Of a DNA stretch of 60,000 bases, positions 22,139 to 32,000 are shown piece after piece. The notes under the pieces are model-generated. The model was not told where the DNA came from. It ran no database searches and saw only the letters and a program-made list of their open reading frames with translations. How positions within the stretch are numbered: position 1 is the first letter of the stretch; each line of letters begins with the position of its first letter. This DNA is from Takakia lepidozioides (lineage: Eukaryota; Streptophyta; Takakiopsida; Takakiales; Takakiaceae): contig CM060734.1 of assembly GCA_030704615.1 (NCBI GenBank), positions 53,462,042-53,522,041 on the forward strand. The letters run 5' to 3'. Position numbers and translations under genes: made by a program.

Positions 22139-22160
22139 TTCACGCGCGATCGCGCGTGAA
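22139..22160. repeat. palindromic motif, copy 5 (perfect palindrome)
   Basis: A perfect 22-bp palindrome whose core is CACGCGCGATCGCGCGTG, flanked by TT and AA. It lies between the first and second coding pieces of the phosphatase-like gene, probably in an intron. Confidence 0.85.
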
Positions 22161-22292
22161 CTCATTTTACCATGTACAGTTCTGGATACAGAACTGTGTT
22201 TTTGGCTCGATTCGGTTATGCACATTATTTCCATGATCTGCATTACGTGCCACTCAAAATAGGGATTCCTAGTGATTTCATAAGCCGTAAAG

Positions 22293-22314
22293 AAACCTCG
22301 CGCGATCGCATGTG
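22293..22314 (+). repeat. palindromic motif, copy 6
   Basis: AACCTCGCGCGATCGCATGT followed directly by TTTATTTCAG, a good splice acceptor for the next coding piece. Confidence 0.8.
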
Positions 22315-23376
22315 TTTATTTCAGTTATAGTAGCCCATATCAATATGTTCTCCATGCCACAAATGCATCTCCAATTGGCGAAACAATATCATCTGATATT
22401 GTTGATGATGTAGAAATGATCAGGCCAGAAGCTTTTCAAGGACCTGACAACTTGTTGTCTACTCAGGCATCCATTACTGTAATGGAGAGTGATCCCATCA
22501 GTGTTTCGGATGTTGTTTCGAGGCTCAAAATGTCAAAAGGTGAATCCACCGTTAGCAGGGTCGATGATTTAACTGAGGTTGGCTACATAGTGGAAAACGA
22601 CTCTCAATATCTTGGGGAATCCTCTTTGGAGCCGTCCTTATCCCAACACTTTCCACCAGACATCGTCACGAGGCATCTACATGAGTCTACCAAATAATTG
22701 GTTGCAACTATCGCTAAACTGCCTCCTCATCATGTCGTAATTCCAAGCGGGTCACCGGATCACGAGGGCTAAACACCTCAACTGCTGAGAAATCAGGTGA
22801 TTTAATTCTATTTCATCCATGCATTTTGTTGTTACCGTGTTTCTGTTCATCCTCTGATTTTCTCTCTTTACTCCAGGCCAAAAAAGCTGCAAGGTATGAC
22901 CTTCTTGTGAAGCGACAACTTCTGTGGGGTTGTATTCCAAGGTATTTATTTTTATTTTTATTTTTATTTTTCCGTTTGAATTTGGTTCAGGATGTGCAGA
23001 AAGAAATAAACCGAATTCCATTGCCAACCGTCAGCGAGAAGGTTATTGAACTCACTCATTCGCCGACTGAGGTCAGCACACCGACACGACCAGCAAATAT
23101 TTCTGCACATCCCCAACCCCCCAGAATTTTGAATGAACCCATGTCAAGGAAACGTCACAGATCACAGCAGTCAGCGGCGGTCGTGTCCGACGATGAAAAA
23201 ATAACATCTGGCGTTCTGGTATCCCTTCAACATTCACCTGCCTCCAGTGGTAACCCGCCTCAGAATCGAAGATAAATCTAGCCAAGGTAATAAGTATCTC
23301 CTTCACTTGGTTCTTTGTCTTATTGGTTATGGCTTCCTAGTAATCATTACATTGTCGACACAACTTTACACAAAGT

Positions 23377-23400
23377 AACCTCGCGCGATCGCGCGTGGTT
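23377..23400 (+). repeat. palindromic motif, copy 7
   Basis: AACCTCGCGCGATCGCGCGT continuing GGTT, a 24-bp palindrome with one mismatch pair, followed at once by GCAG, an acceptor-like site. Confidence 0.85.
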
Positions 23401-25328
23401 GCAGGAAACTCAGAGACTCCCGATTGTGTTTTTTTGTCTCAAGTCTCAATTGGGTGTCGTAATGCTAAAAATATTACCTTCGCAAAATATTACATTTGAA
23501 AATCAGGGTATAGAAACTAGGTAACCACAAAACGCAAGTTTGTGGCATTTTTTGAGTGCAAAATGTATTGGAAATACCTAATTTTTGGGTCAAATAACTG
23601 AAACTAATGGGCTATTTTGGATGGTTCAGAACGTTGTTACTCAAGAAATGTGTGGTGTCCGGAAACACAAATGCATGTTGCTAGTACTGAGTGTCAATAG
23701 ACTTCTTTGCTACAGGCTACCTCCTACCGGAGGTGAGTTATTTAAACAGAGGTTCCACTTGAGGAAAGTAACAATTCGGGTGCCCGCAAGACCATTTGTG
23801 GTTCCACGACCTGGAGTGCTGGAGTTTCTTCAACTTGCATTGACTCATTTTCATGTAGCGATTTGGTCTTGCTCTGAAAGGGATACTGTATTCAAAGATG
23901 TTGAAGTGTTTCGTTCCTCCGGAAATTATGAAACAACTTCGTTTCATATGGTCTGCCGAGCATTGCAGAGATACAGCTAGACATATTAAGCCTGGAATGA
24001 AATATCTTATTAAAGATATTAAGAGTATTCTCGTAAAATTTAGTGGGAAAGAATTTGCTAGGCAAGGGCAAATTCTATTGGTCGATGATGACCCATCCAA
24101 GGCACTCCGAAACCCAGTGAATACTGGAGTCTTCCCCATCACATTCAAGGAATCAAGCAATTTGGAGGATTTGGTTGACCTCACCAAAGCTTTGTGGTTT
24201 TTTTCTCTCTGGCTTGATTGGAGCCCAGTCCGTTGTAGATTACGTTGGCTAAAACTCCTGCAAATCTTCCGGCCCTCCGATAGATCGAAATCACGTCTAC
24301 TGGTCCTGGTTTGGAAGATTTATTGATGCTTCTATTTGGCACCCCCCTCAAAAAAATCCCGATTATCTGGGTACGTAATTTAACATTGCCTTATTTTGTG
24401 TGTAATCCATCAGCTTTACTTCAACCTCCATTTGTACTTATACATATGTTGACTTCACATGACTTTTGTGAGATCAATGATATTTCAATGATCTTTGTAT
24501 TTTCTTTAACAATTCCTTTCTGTGCTGCCTCCACACAGTTATATTCCAGTCTCAAGTTCAAAATCAAAATCGACAGAAGAAGAAAGAGGAACGGCAGCGT
24601 AAGGCTGAGCGGAGGGACCGCGAGGCTTTACGTTTGTCAAGGTCATCAAGTACAGCTACTAGTGAGGTATCTGGTCATATCTTACATTCCCACTGTATCC
24701 ATCTCCTCGGGTGCACAAAATTCCGCCATCAGTGGTAACCGACGGCGATCTCGAATATATGCGTTGAGTGTGAGCCGTTTGGGAAGCAACTTTGTGTTAT
24801 TGATGAACTAAACTATGGCCGGCATGTTCATTACACACATACGTTATTTAACTCTGTCAATGTTATGCTAGATACTTTCGGCTATAATGTTAGTCATCGA
24901 AGTTTGAGAGAAATCATATATCCTCTTGTGGAGCTAGCATGGATCAGCAGTGCCATCAGATGTTATAAAAACAAGTTGACTTCATTGTCAGTTTAAGCAA
25001 TAACAGATCAGGCTGGAGGCTGGAGGAGGTTGGAGGAGAAGAAATTTTCCGATGTTTTCATATTACGATGGGGAACAAGTGACACGATCATTGTCTATGA
25101 CTGAATTCGGGTTCCTAACTCGTAATTCAAGCTCCCATGATGGTCGTCTCATTTATTCCTAAGCGGATTGTGAAGCTCTGTTAAAATCTCTCTTCAAATG
25201 GATTGAAGTAATTTTGGCGGCTTCGAAATTCCTTCCCTGACGAACTTATGGCACCACTGTGGTTGATTGAAATCTGGATGCACTCGGCTCGTTGGGGTTC
25301 TCAATGGTGGAAGAGACAGAGATCTGTC

Positions 25329-25346
25329 GGGCGATCACTCGTGGTT
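25329..25346 (-). repeat. palindromic motif, copy 8 (degenerate)
   Basis: On the minus strand GAACCACGAGTGATCGCCCG. GATC and the AACC arm are kept, the CG arms partly lost by C to T type changes. Confidence 0.6.
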
Positions 25347-25831
25347 CGAAAAGCGGAATTCAGCATCGTCCTGGTTCTCCAGCCGACTGCCAAATGGTTA
25401 TATTACCTCAACAGTACCACATGTGATTGATCGGAGTGATGGTTTTTCTATGCTCATGCAGTCAACAATGAAAATGTTGTCATTTGAAGATGTGATGATT
25501 CTGCAGGCTTAGTGAGTTACTTCAGGACAGTTACATTGAGAGAACTCAAGGTATTTGGATAATCCGTCCCGGAATATTTCACACCATCATCCTGGATGAT
25601 TCATTGATGTGTTTCAGAACACACACTCAAATCATCCGGGTTGATGGTATCACTTGTTTCTTGGCGGATTGTTCAAGTATCTTATAATCCTAGTCTTTAA
25701 GTAGTTTGAAGTCATTCTCCCTGCTTGCATAATCCGATCTCCAACAATTGACAGCATCCTCGTGGTGTATTTTTTGGTTCCTATATCATTCGTTTGGAGA
25801 TCCATTATTCTTTTGAGGAACACCAACGATT

Positions 25832-25852
25832 AACATCGCGCGATCACGTGTG
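25832..25852 (+). repeat. palindromic motif, copy 9
   Basis: AACATCGCGCGATCACGTGT followed by GCTTCTCTAAG, again an acceptor-like sequence. Confidence 0.7.
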
Positions 25853-26024
25853 CTTCTCTAAGAATTGACCTGTTCTGATGTCCATCATTGCACACCAAAA
25901 TGGTGTTACGAGGAGGCAAAATGTCAGCAATTGAACGTCAATTTACAGCGACATTCTCGTCGTTTTCATGTGGACTGGACGCCAAAGGAGGAACACCGTC
26001 GCTAACAATATCAACAATCATATG

Positions 26025-26466
26025 TACTTCAAGGTGTTTGATACTGCATGTGTTCATGTAGCTGATTTCTATAGGAGTCTTTTTGCTATTCCCATTCCAA
26101 CAACATCAGGTCCACTGAGGCTGCCATATTTCAAAATCGGACTCAGGCACCACCTACATGAAACCATCAGCTAAGAATGAAATCTCCAGTTCATTCAATC
26201 ATAGCCCGGAGAAATATCTCAAGCTGCTGGGCAACTACTTGTGGGCTAGGGTGTTTCTCTGGAGTCACATACAATGAATCGAAGATCTAGTTCTTAGCTG
26301 ACATGCAGCTGATGGTTTTATATTGGTCAATGATGGTGGGCCGTGGCTAATACGGGAGTCTGAATATGACAGTCTCTGGGGACCTGATACTGTTCGCATG
26401 GGAAAAGCAAAATGACTACTATACAATTCAGCTATATGAACAACAATAGCATCAAACACCTAGCAG
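26025..26466. repeat. imperfect inverted repeat, arms about 140-155 bp
   Basis: The left arm (about 26033-26171, plus) and right arm (about 26307-26464, minus) share long stretches, for example GTGTTTGAT...GTTCAT.TAGCTGA and ATCAGGTCC.C.GAG.CTG. Both translate to similar short peptides (VFDTACVHVADFY and MFDAIVVHIAELY), but this follows from the repeat and is not proof of coding. The spacer is about 135 bp. It may be a foldback element or two inverted copies of a coding scrap. Confidence 0.65.
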
Positions 26467-27457
26467 TAAATAGGATTTTTGACATTGCTTGTGACAGTTC
26501 CAATTAGTTAGTTGGTGGTTAGTAGTTGGAGATTATTTAGTTGGTGATCAGTTTACGAGTGCTTTACAGTAAATCGTCAGAAGTACCACAGCCCGTCACA
26601 GATGAACCTCGACTGGTCACCCGACATTATTTCCTTGAAAATTTCGCTGAAAACGTCACTCTCTCCATCAACGTACTTGCCACCGAGCCACTCTCCAGAA
26701 GCATACGAGCAACATACTTACTCCCCAATTGGATACTTTCAGCATCTTACTCCAGGGTCAGTTACTTGGAGATTATGTTTTGAAGAGCATACGAGTAATT
26801 CATCATCTTCGCGATTTACTGAAAGTTTGCAAGGCCACCTATTCTTCGAGAAGTACAGCTGAACTTCGGTCGCAAAAGACATTGTTGGTTGGCGTAATAT
26901 TGGAGGATATTTTTCGTGAGGTCATCACTATATCAACGATTCTCAAGACAACATTTCCGGGACTTCTTCCATCTTCTGCTGACAAAAACCTTCGGAACAA
27001 CGGAAGAATACATATTTGAAAATGGTCCCTCCAACCTTGTCAAAATATCGTGATTTTGGGAAATGACTTTTCTCAAAATATTTTCATCATAAGTACGTCT
27101 GCCGACATCGTCTTGTGTTAACGGAGTTCAGTCCTCCTTCTAGAAGTTGATACTCTCATTGACATGGTTTACGTTACTTGTATTGGTCCATGCCGCATGG
27201 GGCGAGACTTACTCAAATTGACATGGTTCTGAAATAAAATCTGGTTGTTTATCATAAATGTCTCCCCATTGTCTTTCATTTCATTTTTATGGTATTGTGT
27301 CATTGTGCCATGTTTTGCTCACATATTTGATTGATTTGTCTTGTACGTTACATAGTAACGGCCTTCACAAGCTCAGCCGTGGTTACGAATATGACTGGTG
27401 CTCCAATTATCCATCAGGCCGCGGATCATGAAGCGAGTTATCACCCGACACCCGTTT
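26467..27457. other. no supported gene
   Basis: AT-rich sequence with short frames. TTAGTTGGTGG/TTAGTTGGTGATC phrases recur near 26505-26555. No element ends recognised. Confidence 0.4.
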
Positions 27458-27592
27458 TTTTAATTTATTTTTTAATGTAATGGAAGAATGAGACACCACC
27501 CAGGAACATACCACACTCGTCAGTAGCAAGATTTGACCCCATAATCATCTGAGTGGCACTCAGTGCACTTCACCAACTGAGCTACTGACTGT
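27458..27592 (-). mobile_element. tRNA-derived SINE
   Basis: The minus strand reads CAGTAGCTCAGTTGGTGAAG, an RNA polymerase III A box (TAGCTCAGTTGG at 27584-27573). About 35 bp on is GGTCAAATC (27538-27530) in the B-box position. A tRNA-unrelated body follows, then an A-rich tail (AAAAAATAAATTAAAAAAA). The sequence between the boxes does not fold as a proper tRNA, so a SINE fits better than a tRNA gene. Confidence 0.65.
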
Positions 27593-27894
27593 TGGTATCT
27601 CATTCAACTCTTACTAAACGTCGAGTGAACAGTGGAACTTGCTTTATGAGCCAAATATAAACTGTTTTTTCTCTTGAAGTTTATATATAATGTTTCTTTA
27701 TTGCTCATATTATATATTAATAGACAAACAATTATTTATTTATTTATATTTATATTTAAAATGATCCATTTAAATTCATTTAAATGATTTAAAAAATACA
27801 TATTAAGATATTTCTCCTTATTTCTGGACCAAACTTTAGTCCAGATTTATTTAAAATTATGTTCTTTGAGCTTTGAGAGATCTCCCCCCTTGAA

Positions 27895-29312
27895 CAATCT
27901 ATCTAAGAGACTGTGACAAAGCACCAGGAGACGGATGGGCGTCTAGGATGTGGCATCTAACAATTAAGCTCCAAGGGGCAGAGAGATTTGTGAGAACTCT
28001 CGACACCCATTTGGCAAGCAGAGAGATTATTTGGGTTTGTGGGTCACGGATACCCAAGCCACCAAATTTCCTCTTTTGCGTAATCTGGGACCAGCCGACC
28101 AAGGCTCTTCTGTTGGGGGAAGCTGAAGTGCCTCCCCACACGAAATTCCTAGTCATAGTTTGGATTTGCTTAATTAGTTGAGCCCCAGGATACCAGACTG
28201 AAGCCAAGAACCAAGAAGAAGCAAGAATAACTTGATTTGCTACAATAGCTCTTCCTGTGATGGATAGATGAAGGGAAGACCAGTAAGAAAGACTCCGTTT
28301 GATCCTGGCCAGAACCGCCTCAAAACGCTAAAGATCAACAGGCCATGCCCAATCAGGTGGCCTAACAAGGTATGTGATTGACCATCCTGTAACCAGCGCA
28401 AGCCCAAATTATCCCCCCATGGGGCAATATGCGATAGAGGAGCATCAATGGAAAGCTTCGACAGAATACCCACGGACTTCTTCCAATTAACTTTAAGGCC
28501 AGAGGCCGAGCAGAAAGATGAGAGAGCCGAGAGAGTTCATTCGATGTTAGCTGTCGAAGAGTTGTCCAACAGGAGAACAATATCGTCTGCATACATAGAG
28601 GTCTTGACAGAGTGAGGGGCTAGCAAAGATCTAGGGATTTGAAGACCCTGAATGGAGTAATCGTTGGCTAGCATGTGGGTCAGAGAATCAGTAGCCAAAA
28701 GAAAGAGGAAGGGAGCGAGTGGGCAGCCTTGCCTCACTGACCTATGCAGCTTGAAGGATATTACACCGTTGATCTGCACTTTGCTAGATGCAGAGAATAG
28801 CAATATTTTGACCCAGGAAAGGAAACTACCCGAGAATCCCAGCTGTTGCATAACTCATAGCAACATAGACCAGTCAATATTATCGAATGCCTTCTCAAAG
28901 TCCAGTAAAAACATTGTAAGAGGCTGGTTATTAATCTTGGCCAGATGCAAAGCCTCGATGGAGAGCAGAACATTATCTAAAATCATCCTATTCTTCATAA
29001 ATCCCGTCTGCTCAGGGCGCACCAGATTTGGCAAAAATGGCTGGAGATGCATAGTGAGAGCCTTTGCAATAATTTTATAAGTGGAATTAAGCAAGGTGAT
29101 TGGCCCGTAGTTACTGATGAGGTCTCTTTCACCTTTCTTGAAAATAAGAGCTATAACACCTTGCGAAATCTGCGATGGCATGATTTCTTTAGCCAAGATA
29201 TCATTCGCCATTTGCAGGAAGTCAGAGCTCAATTCTCCCGTGCTTTAAAAAATTCTACTGGAAGGCCATCAATACCAGGGGCCTTGAGGACAATATTTGG
29301 TTGTCATATGAA
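27895..29312 (-). pseudogene. LINE ORF2 reverse-transcriptase half (inverted)
   Basis: The minus strand holds KAPGIDGLPVEFF, VIALIFKKGERDLISNYGPI, LVRPEQTGFMKNRMILDNV, LLDFEKAFDNIDW, VRQGCPLAPFLFLLATDSL, the catalytic MYADDIVLL, and LKVNWKKSVG, the full finger-palm order of a plant LINE RT. Stops near 28856 and 28536 and a frame break near 28240 separate the pieces. The copy ends at SLKA (27895), the point at which the plus-strand 3' half at 29745 begins (LKAWQSIWEAW). Confidence 0.85.
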
Positions 29313-29740
29313 CATTTCGGAATGATCCCTAAATATTTTGAAACATAATTCACATGTTTCATTGAAATCCAACCTTATTCCATTCAACATTTTAATCCAT
29401 CAATTGAAAACTTGCAATACATTGGTTCATGGTACTACTATACTGTAAGCATGGTATGGATGTTTACTTTTCATTTGTATATTATCTTCTTGAATATCTG
29501 TTTATGTCATACATCTATCAATTTATTAATAACTTCATTCAATCGATCTTATCTTTATAATTTTCTGATGCAAAGTACGTCATTCGACTTACCATTCGAT
29601 GTTACATGAATGGGATTGTGCAACTTCACAAGTTAAATGACTCAGTATTCCACGATATTATTATTGTTACCTGAATTGATTTTAATTATGTTATATATTA
29701 AGTTTGGTCCAGATTTAAGCCAAAAGTCCGGAATTACTTA
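29313..29740. other. AT-rich spacer inside the inverted LINE
   Basis: No genes. TTGGTCCAGATTTAAG (29703-29718) is a partial inverse of TCTGGACCAA (27823-27832) on the other side of the RT segment. These may be ends of a MITE-like sequence or remnants of a repeat that drove the inversion. Confidence 0.4.
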
Positions 29741-29744
29741 AAAT

Positions 29745-31415
29745 AGGGTTAAAGGCTTGGCAATCGATTTGGGAAGCATGGATGCATGTGAGACCTCACC
29801 TAAACCATCCCCTCCCACGAGGTCTTAAGGCAGCTAGTATTTGGGAACTTTAACGCAGATTCGGAAGTCCTTATTAAGTGCTCAAATAAGTGGGCTTCCT
29901 GGGAACAGGCAGGGGTTTCGAACTTCTGTCACTTTTGGGAGGATGGGGCTTTCCTCCTGAAACATGTTGCTACTGCAGGCTATCGATGAGGAAAGCGTCC
30001 GCCTAGGACACCATCGTCTCGAACATTCCCCCTCGCTGGCTCTCTATATGTTCCTTTCCACTCAATCAAAGGGCATCTCCCATCTTGGCTAGGTAGGGGT
30101 GCTTCTGGATCGTTTGTGGCCTTCTATGCAACCTCTAGGGACTCTCAATCGCTCTTCGGGTTGGATTTCTCTTTGTATACTGACGGAGCCTTGGTCTCTC
30201 CCCGCCCTACATCTCACTAAGAAGCCGATTTATTTCCCATTAGGATGTTTTCGGTTACCTCCGGGGCTTGTGATCCAGAACCCCCCCTCAACCTTGTGCA
30301 TTACGAAGATTCTTTCATATGCTTTCTTTTTGCTCCTCTTAGGTTTGACCCCGCTGAATGGCGTTGGATGGATAAGAAGCATACCCCCTTTTTTGGGTTC
30401 AAGGTGAAGTTGGCTTATTCTCTCCTACGGCCTCCAGTGCTCTTCGCTAGCAAATGGAACTCTAAGTGGAGGCATCTGCATACCCTCCCTGCAAATTGGA
30501 AGTCCATTTGGGGAGATATCTGGAGAAAGGATAGGGCTGCCAAGGTCTCGGGGTTTTAATGGAAAAATTGCAAATAGAATCCTTCTGATTCTCCAGTTCA
30601 TTCCTAGCTCCTCTGGCTTATGTTCAATATGCCAGGCAGGCCAAGATGAATCGATAGAGCACTGGCTAGTGTCCTGCCCCCTAGCTGCGTTCATTTGGTC
30701 TCGGGTTTGCAGATTCTATCAGTTTTGGAACCCACAGGCTTCCACGAATGCATTTGTCTTGCTTTTGAATTTACATAGTGGTGTGTTGTGGAGCACTTGC
30801 CCGGTGTGGGCAGTTCTAAGGGCCCATACACTCTGGAGTGTATGGAAGAGCAGATGCTCGTGGTTTATGGGGGGGACTCAACCTTGCGTGAAATTATTGC
30901 TGCATAGGATACATTCCGATCTCATGACTGAGGCACGGAAAACATTGCGGGTTTTGGGTGCAGCTCTTGCTAGATGCGCACAAAGAAGGAGGCTGCAGCT
31001 TCTCTCTTGCTTTGATAACACTTGGGGGAAAGGCAGACAACTCTGCTCAAGAACATTAGAATCAGAGGTTATTTGGAACAACAAACTCTCGCCATGTTGG
31101 GAGCTCTACTAGTGCGCAGCAATTTGCAGCAAGAGGACTCGGATGTGAATTGGCGTCACAAGCGCCTGAGGAAGGGAAAATCTAAAGCGCACCTTTCTTT
31201 CGACATCTCTTCTAGGTAGTCTCATTACTCCCTTCTCCTCTTCGCAGATCCATCTCGGACTCTGCTTGGTAGTACAGGATCTAGGGCTGGGGGCAGTGTC
31301 CCATTTTTCCTCCTCATGGTGGTTTCTCCGAGGTTATTTTTTCCTCGCTAATTATTAATGAAATTTCAGGGCGCCGTCCCTTGTTAAATTTAAAAAAGAA
31401 AAGAGAAGAAAAGAT
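29745..31415 (+). mobile_element. LINE ORF2 3' half with zf-RVT and 3' tail
   Basis: From LKAWQSIWEAWMHVR (29752) through KHTPFFGFKVKLAYSLL, SKWNSKWRHLHTLPANWK, then the zf-RVT motif (CSICQAGQDESIEHWLVSCPL, Cys/His zinc site) and a C-terminal tail with DVNWRHKRLRKGKS. It closes with CAGGGCGCCGTCCC and an A-rich tail AAAAAAGAAAAGAGAAG (31385-31410), the same 3' signature as the minus copy at 2.1 kb. Several frameshifts. It belongs with the RT half at 27.9-29.3 kb. Confidence 0.8.
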
Positions 31416-31999
31416 TGACATATTTATATGTAACTGTCAACTTTTATACAATGAATCATATTCATGGGATAACACTAGGAATAATGTAAGAACTTAATGC
31501 ACACATGAGATATCTGACAGCAGAATACTCTGGTTTCTGGCATGTTAAATCTTCTCCAGCCCCTTCTAAGAGTGAGACAAATTGGTGACATGCAAAGGGG
31601 TGACATCATCCGAGATGACATTGGGGTTACGCAGAAGGGGGTGACACGAGACACGAGGGTGACACGATGAAGTCTCACTCCGATCGTTGTAATTCCCATT
31701 TGGTGTCATGAAATTTGACTTAGTCGAATCTTGATCAAGTATATAAAATGTACTAAGAGGAAGCTACACGACACTGGGGTGACATAGATCGGGATGACAC
31801 AAACTCCGCTGGGAGCAAAGATTGTGGCCAGGTGTCTTATGCTTAGCTGAAGTTCAGCACCACTGTTACTTTTTCAGCATGATTTTATAATTGGCCCATA
31901 TATTTATGACAATTAATCATATCTTTACTAATCAGGCTAGGATACATATAAAAGGCGGTGGGGTAAGAATGTTGTCAACCCAATTCACCAAATTTTATC
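31416..31999. repeat. intergenic, with scattered GGTGACA repeats
   Basis: Between 31583 and 31800 the phrase GGTGACA or GATGACA recurs about seven times (for example GGGGTGACATC, GGGTGACACGA). No coding sequence. It lies downstream of DPE1 and next to the LINE tail. Confidence 0.45.
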
Positions 32000-32000
32000 A

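Larger units (their letters stand above)
21739..24990 (+). pseudogene. FCP1/NIF-type HAD phosphatase-like gene, multi-exon, decayed
   Basis: Pieces in order: ATG GCA TCA AAC AG/GTAAAA (near 21740), spliced to MASNRVKEVGWSIERLG...; an acidic region (22322-22770, MIRPEAFQGPDNLL); AKKAARYDLLVKRQLLWG with donor and acceptor around 22940-22990; then the phosphatase fold (23632-24360). That fold has MLLVLSVNRLLCYR, RPFVVPRPGVLEFL, FHVAIWSCSERDTV, HIKPGMKYLIKDIKSI, ILLVDDDPSKALRNP and TGVFPITF. FCP1/NIF members have Asp where this copy has Ser in VLSVN (codon AGT, 23690-23692), so the phosphoryl-accepting residue is gone. A one-base shift near 23895 and others near 24200 break the frame. A Lys/Arg/Glu-rich exon (24551-24665) and CEPFGKQLCVIDELNYG (about 24770-24990) follow. 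Confidence 0.65.
24991..26020. other. no supported gene; carries palindromic motif copies 8 and 9
   Basis: Short open frames only. A GGCTGGAGGCTGGAGGAGG direct repeat lies at about 25010-25045. The sequence may continue the 3' side of the phosphatase-like gene, but I cannot show coding pieces. Confidence 0.4.

Noticed and set aside
17740-25852. Bacterial (cyanobacterial HIP1-like GCGATCGC) contamination
   Set aside because: The copies lie within sequence holding eukaryotic splice sites and plant-type gene pieces, and flanking DNA has no bacterial gene density or ribosome-binding sites.
27530-27592. Genuine tRNA gene on the minus strand
   Set aside because: A- and B-box-like sequences are present, but the acceptor stem does not pair and an A-rich tail follows. 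A SINE explains it better.
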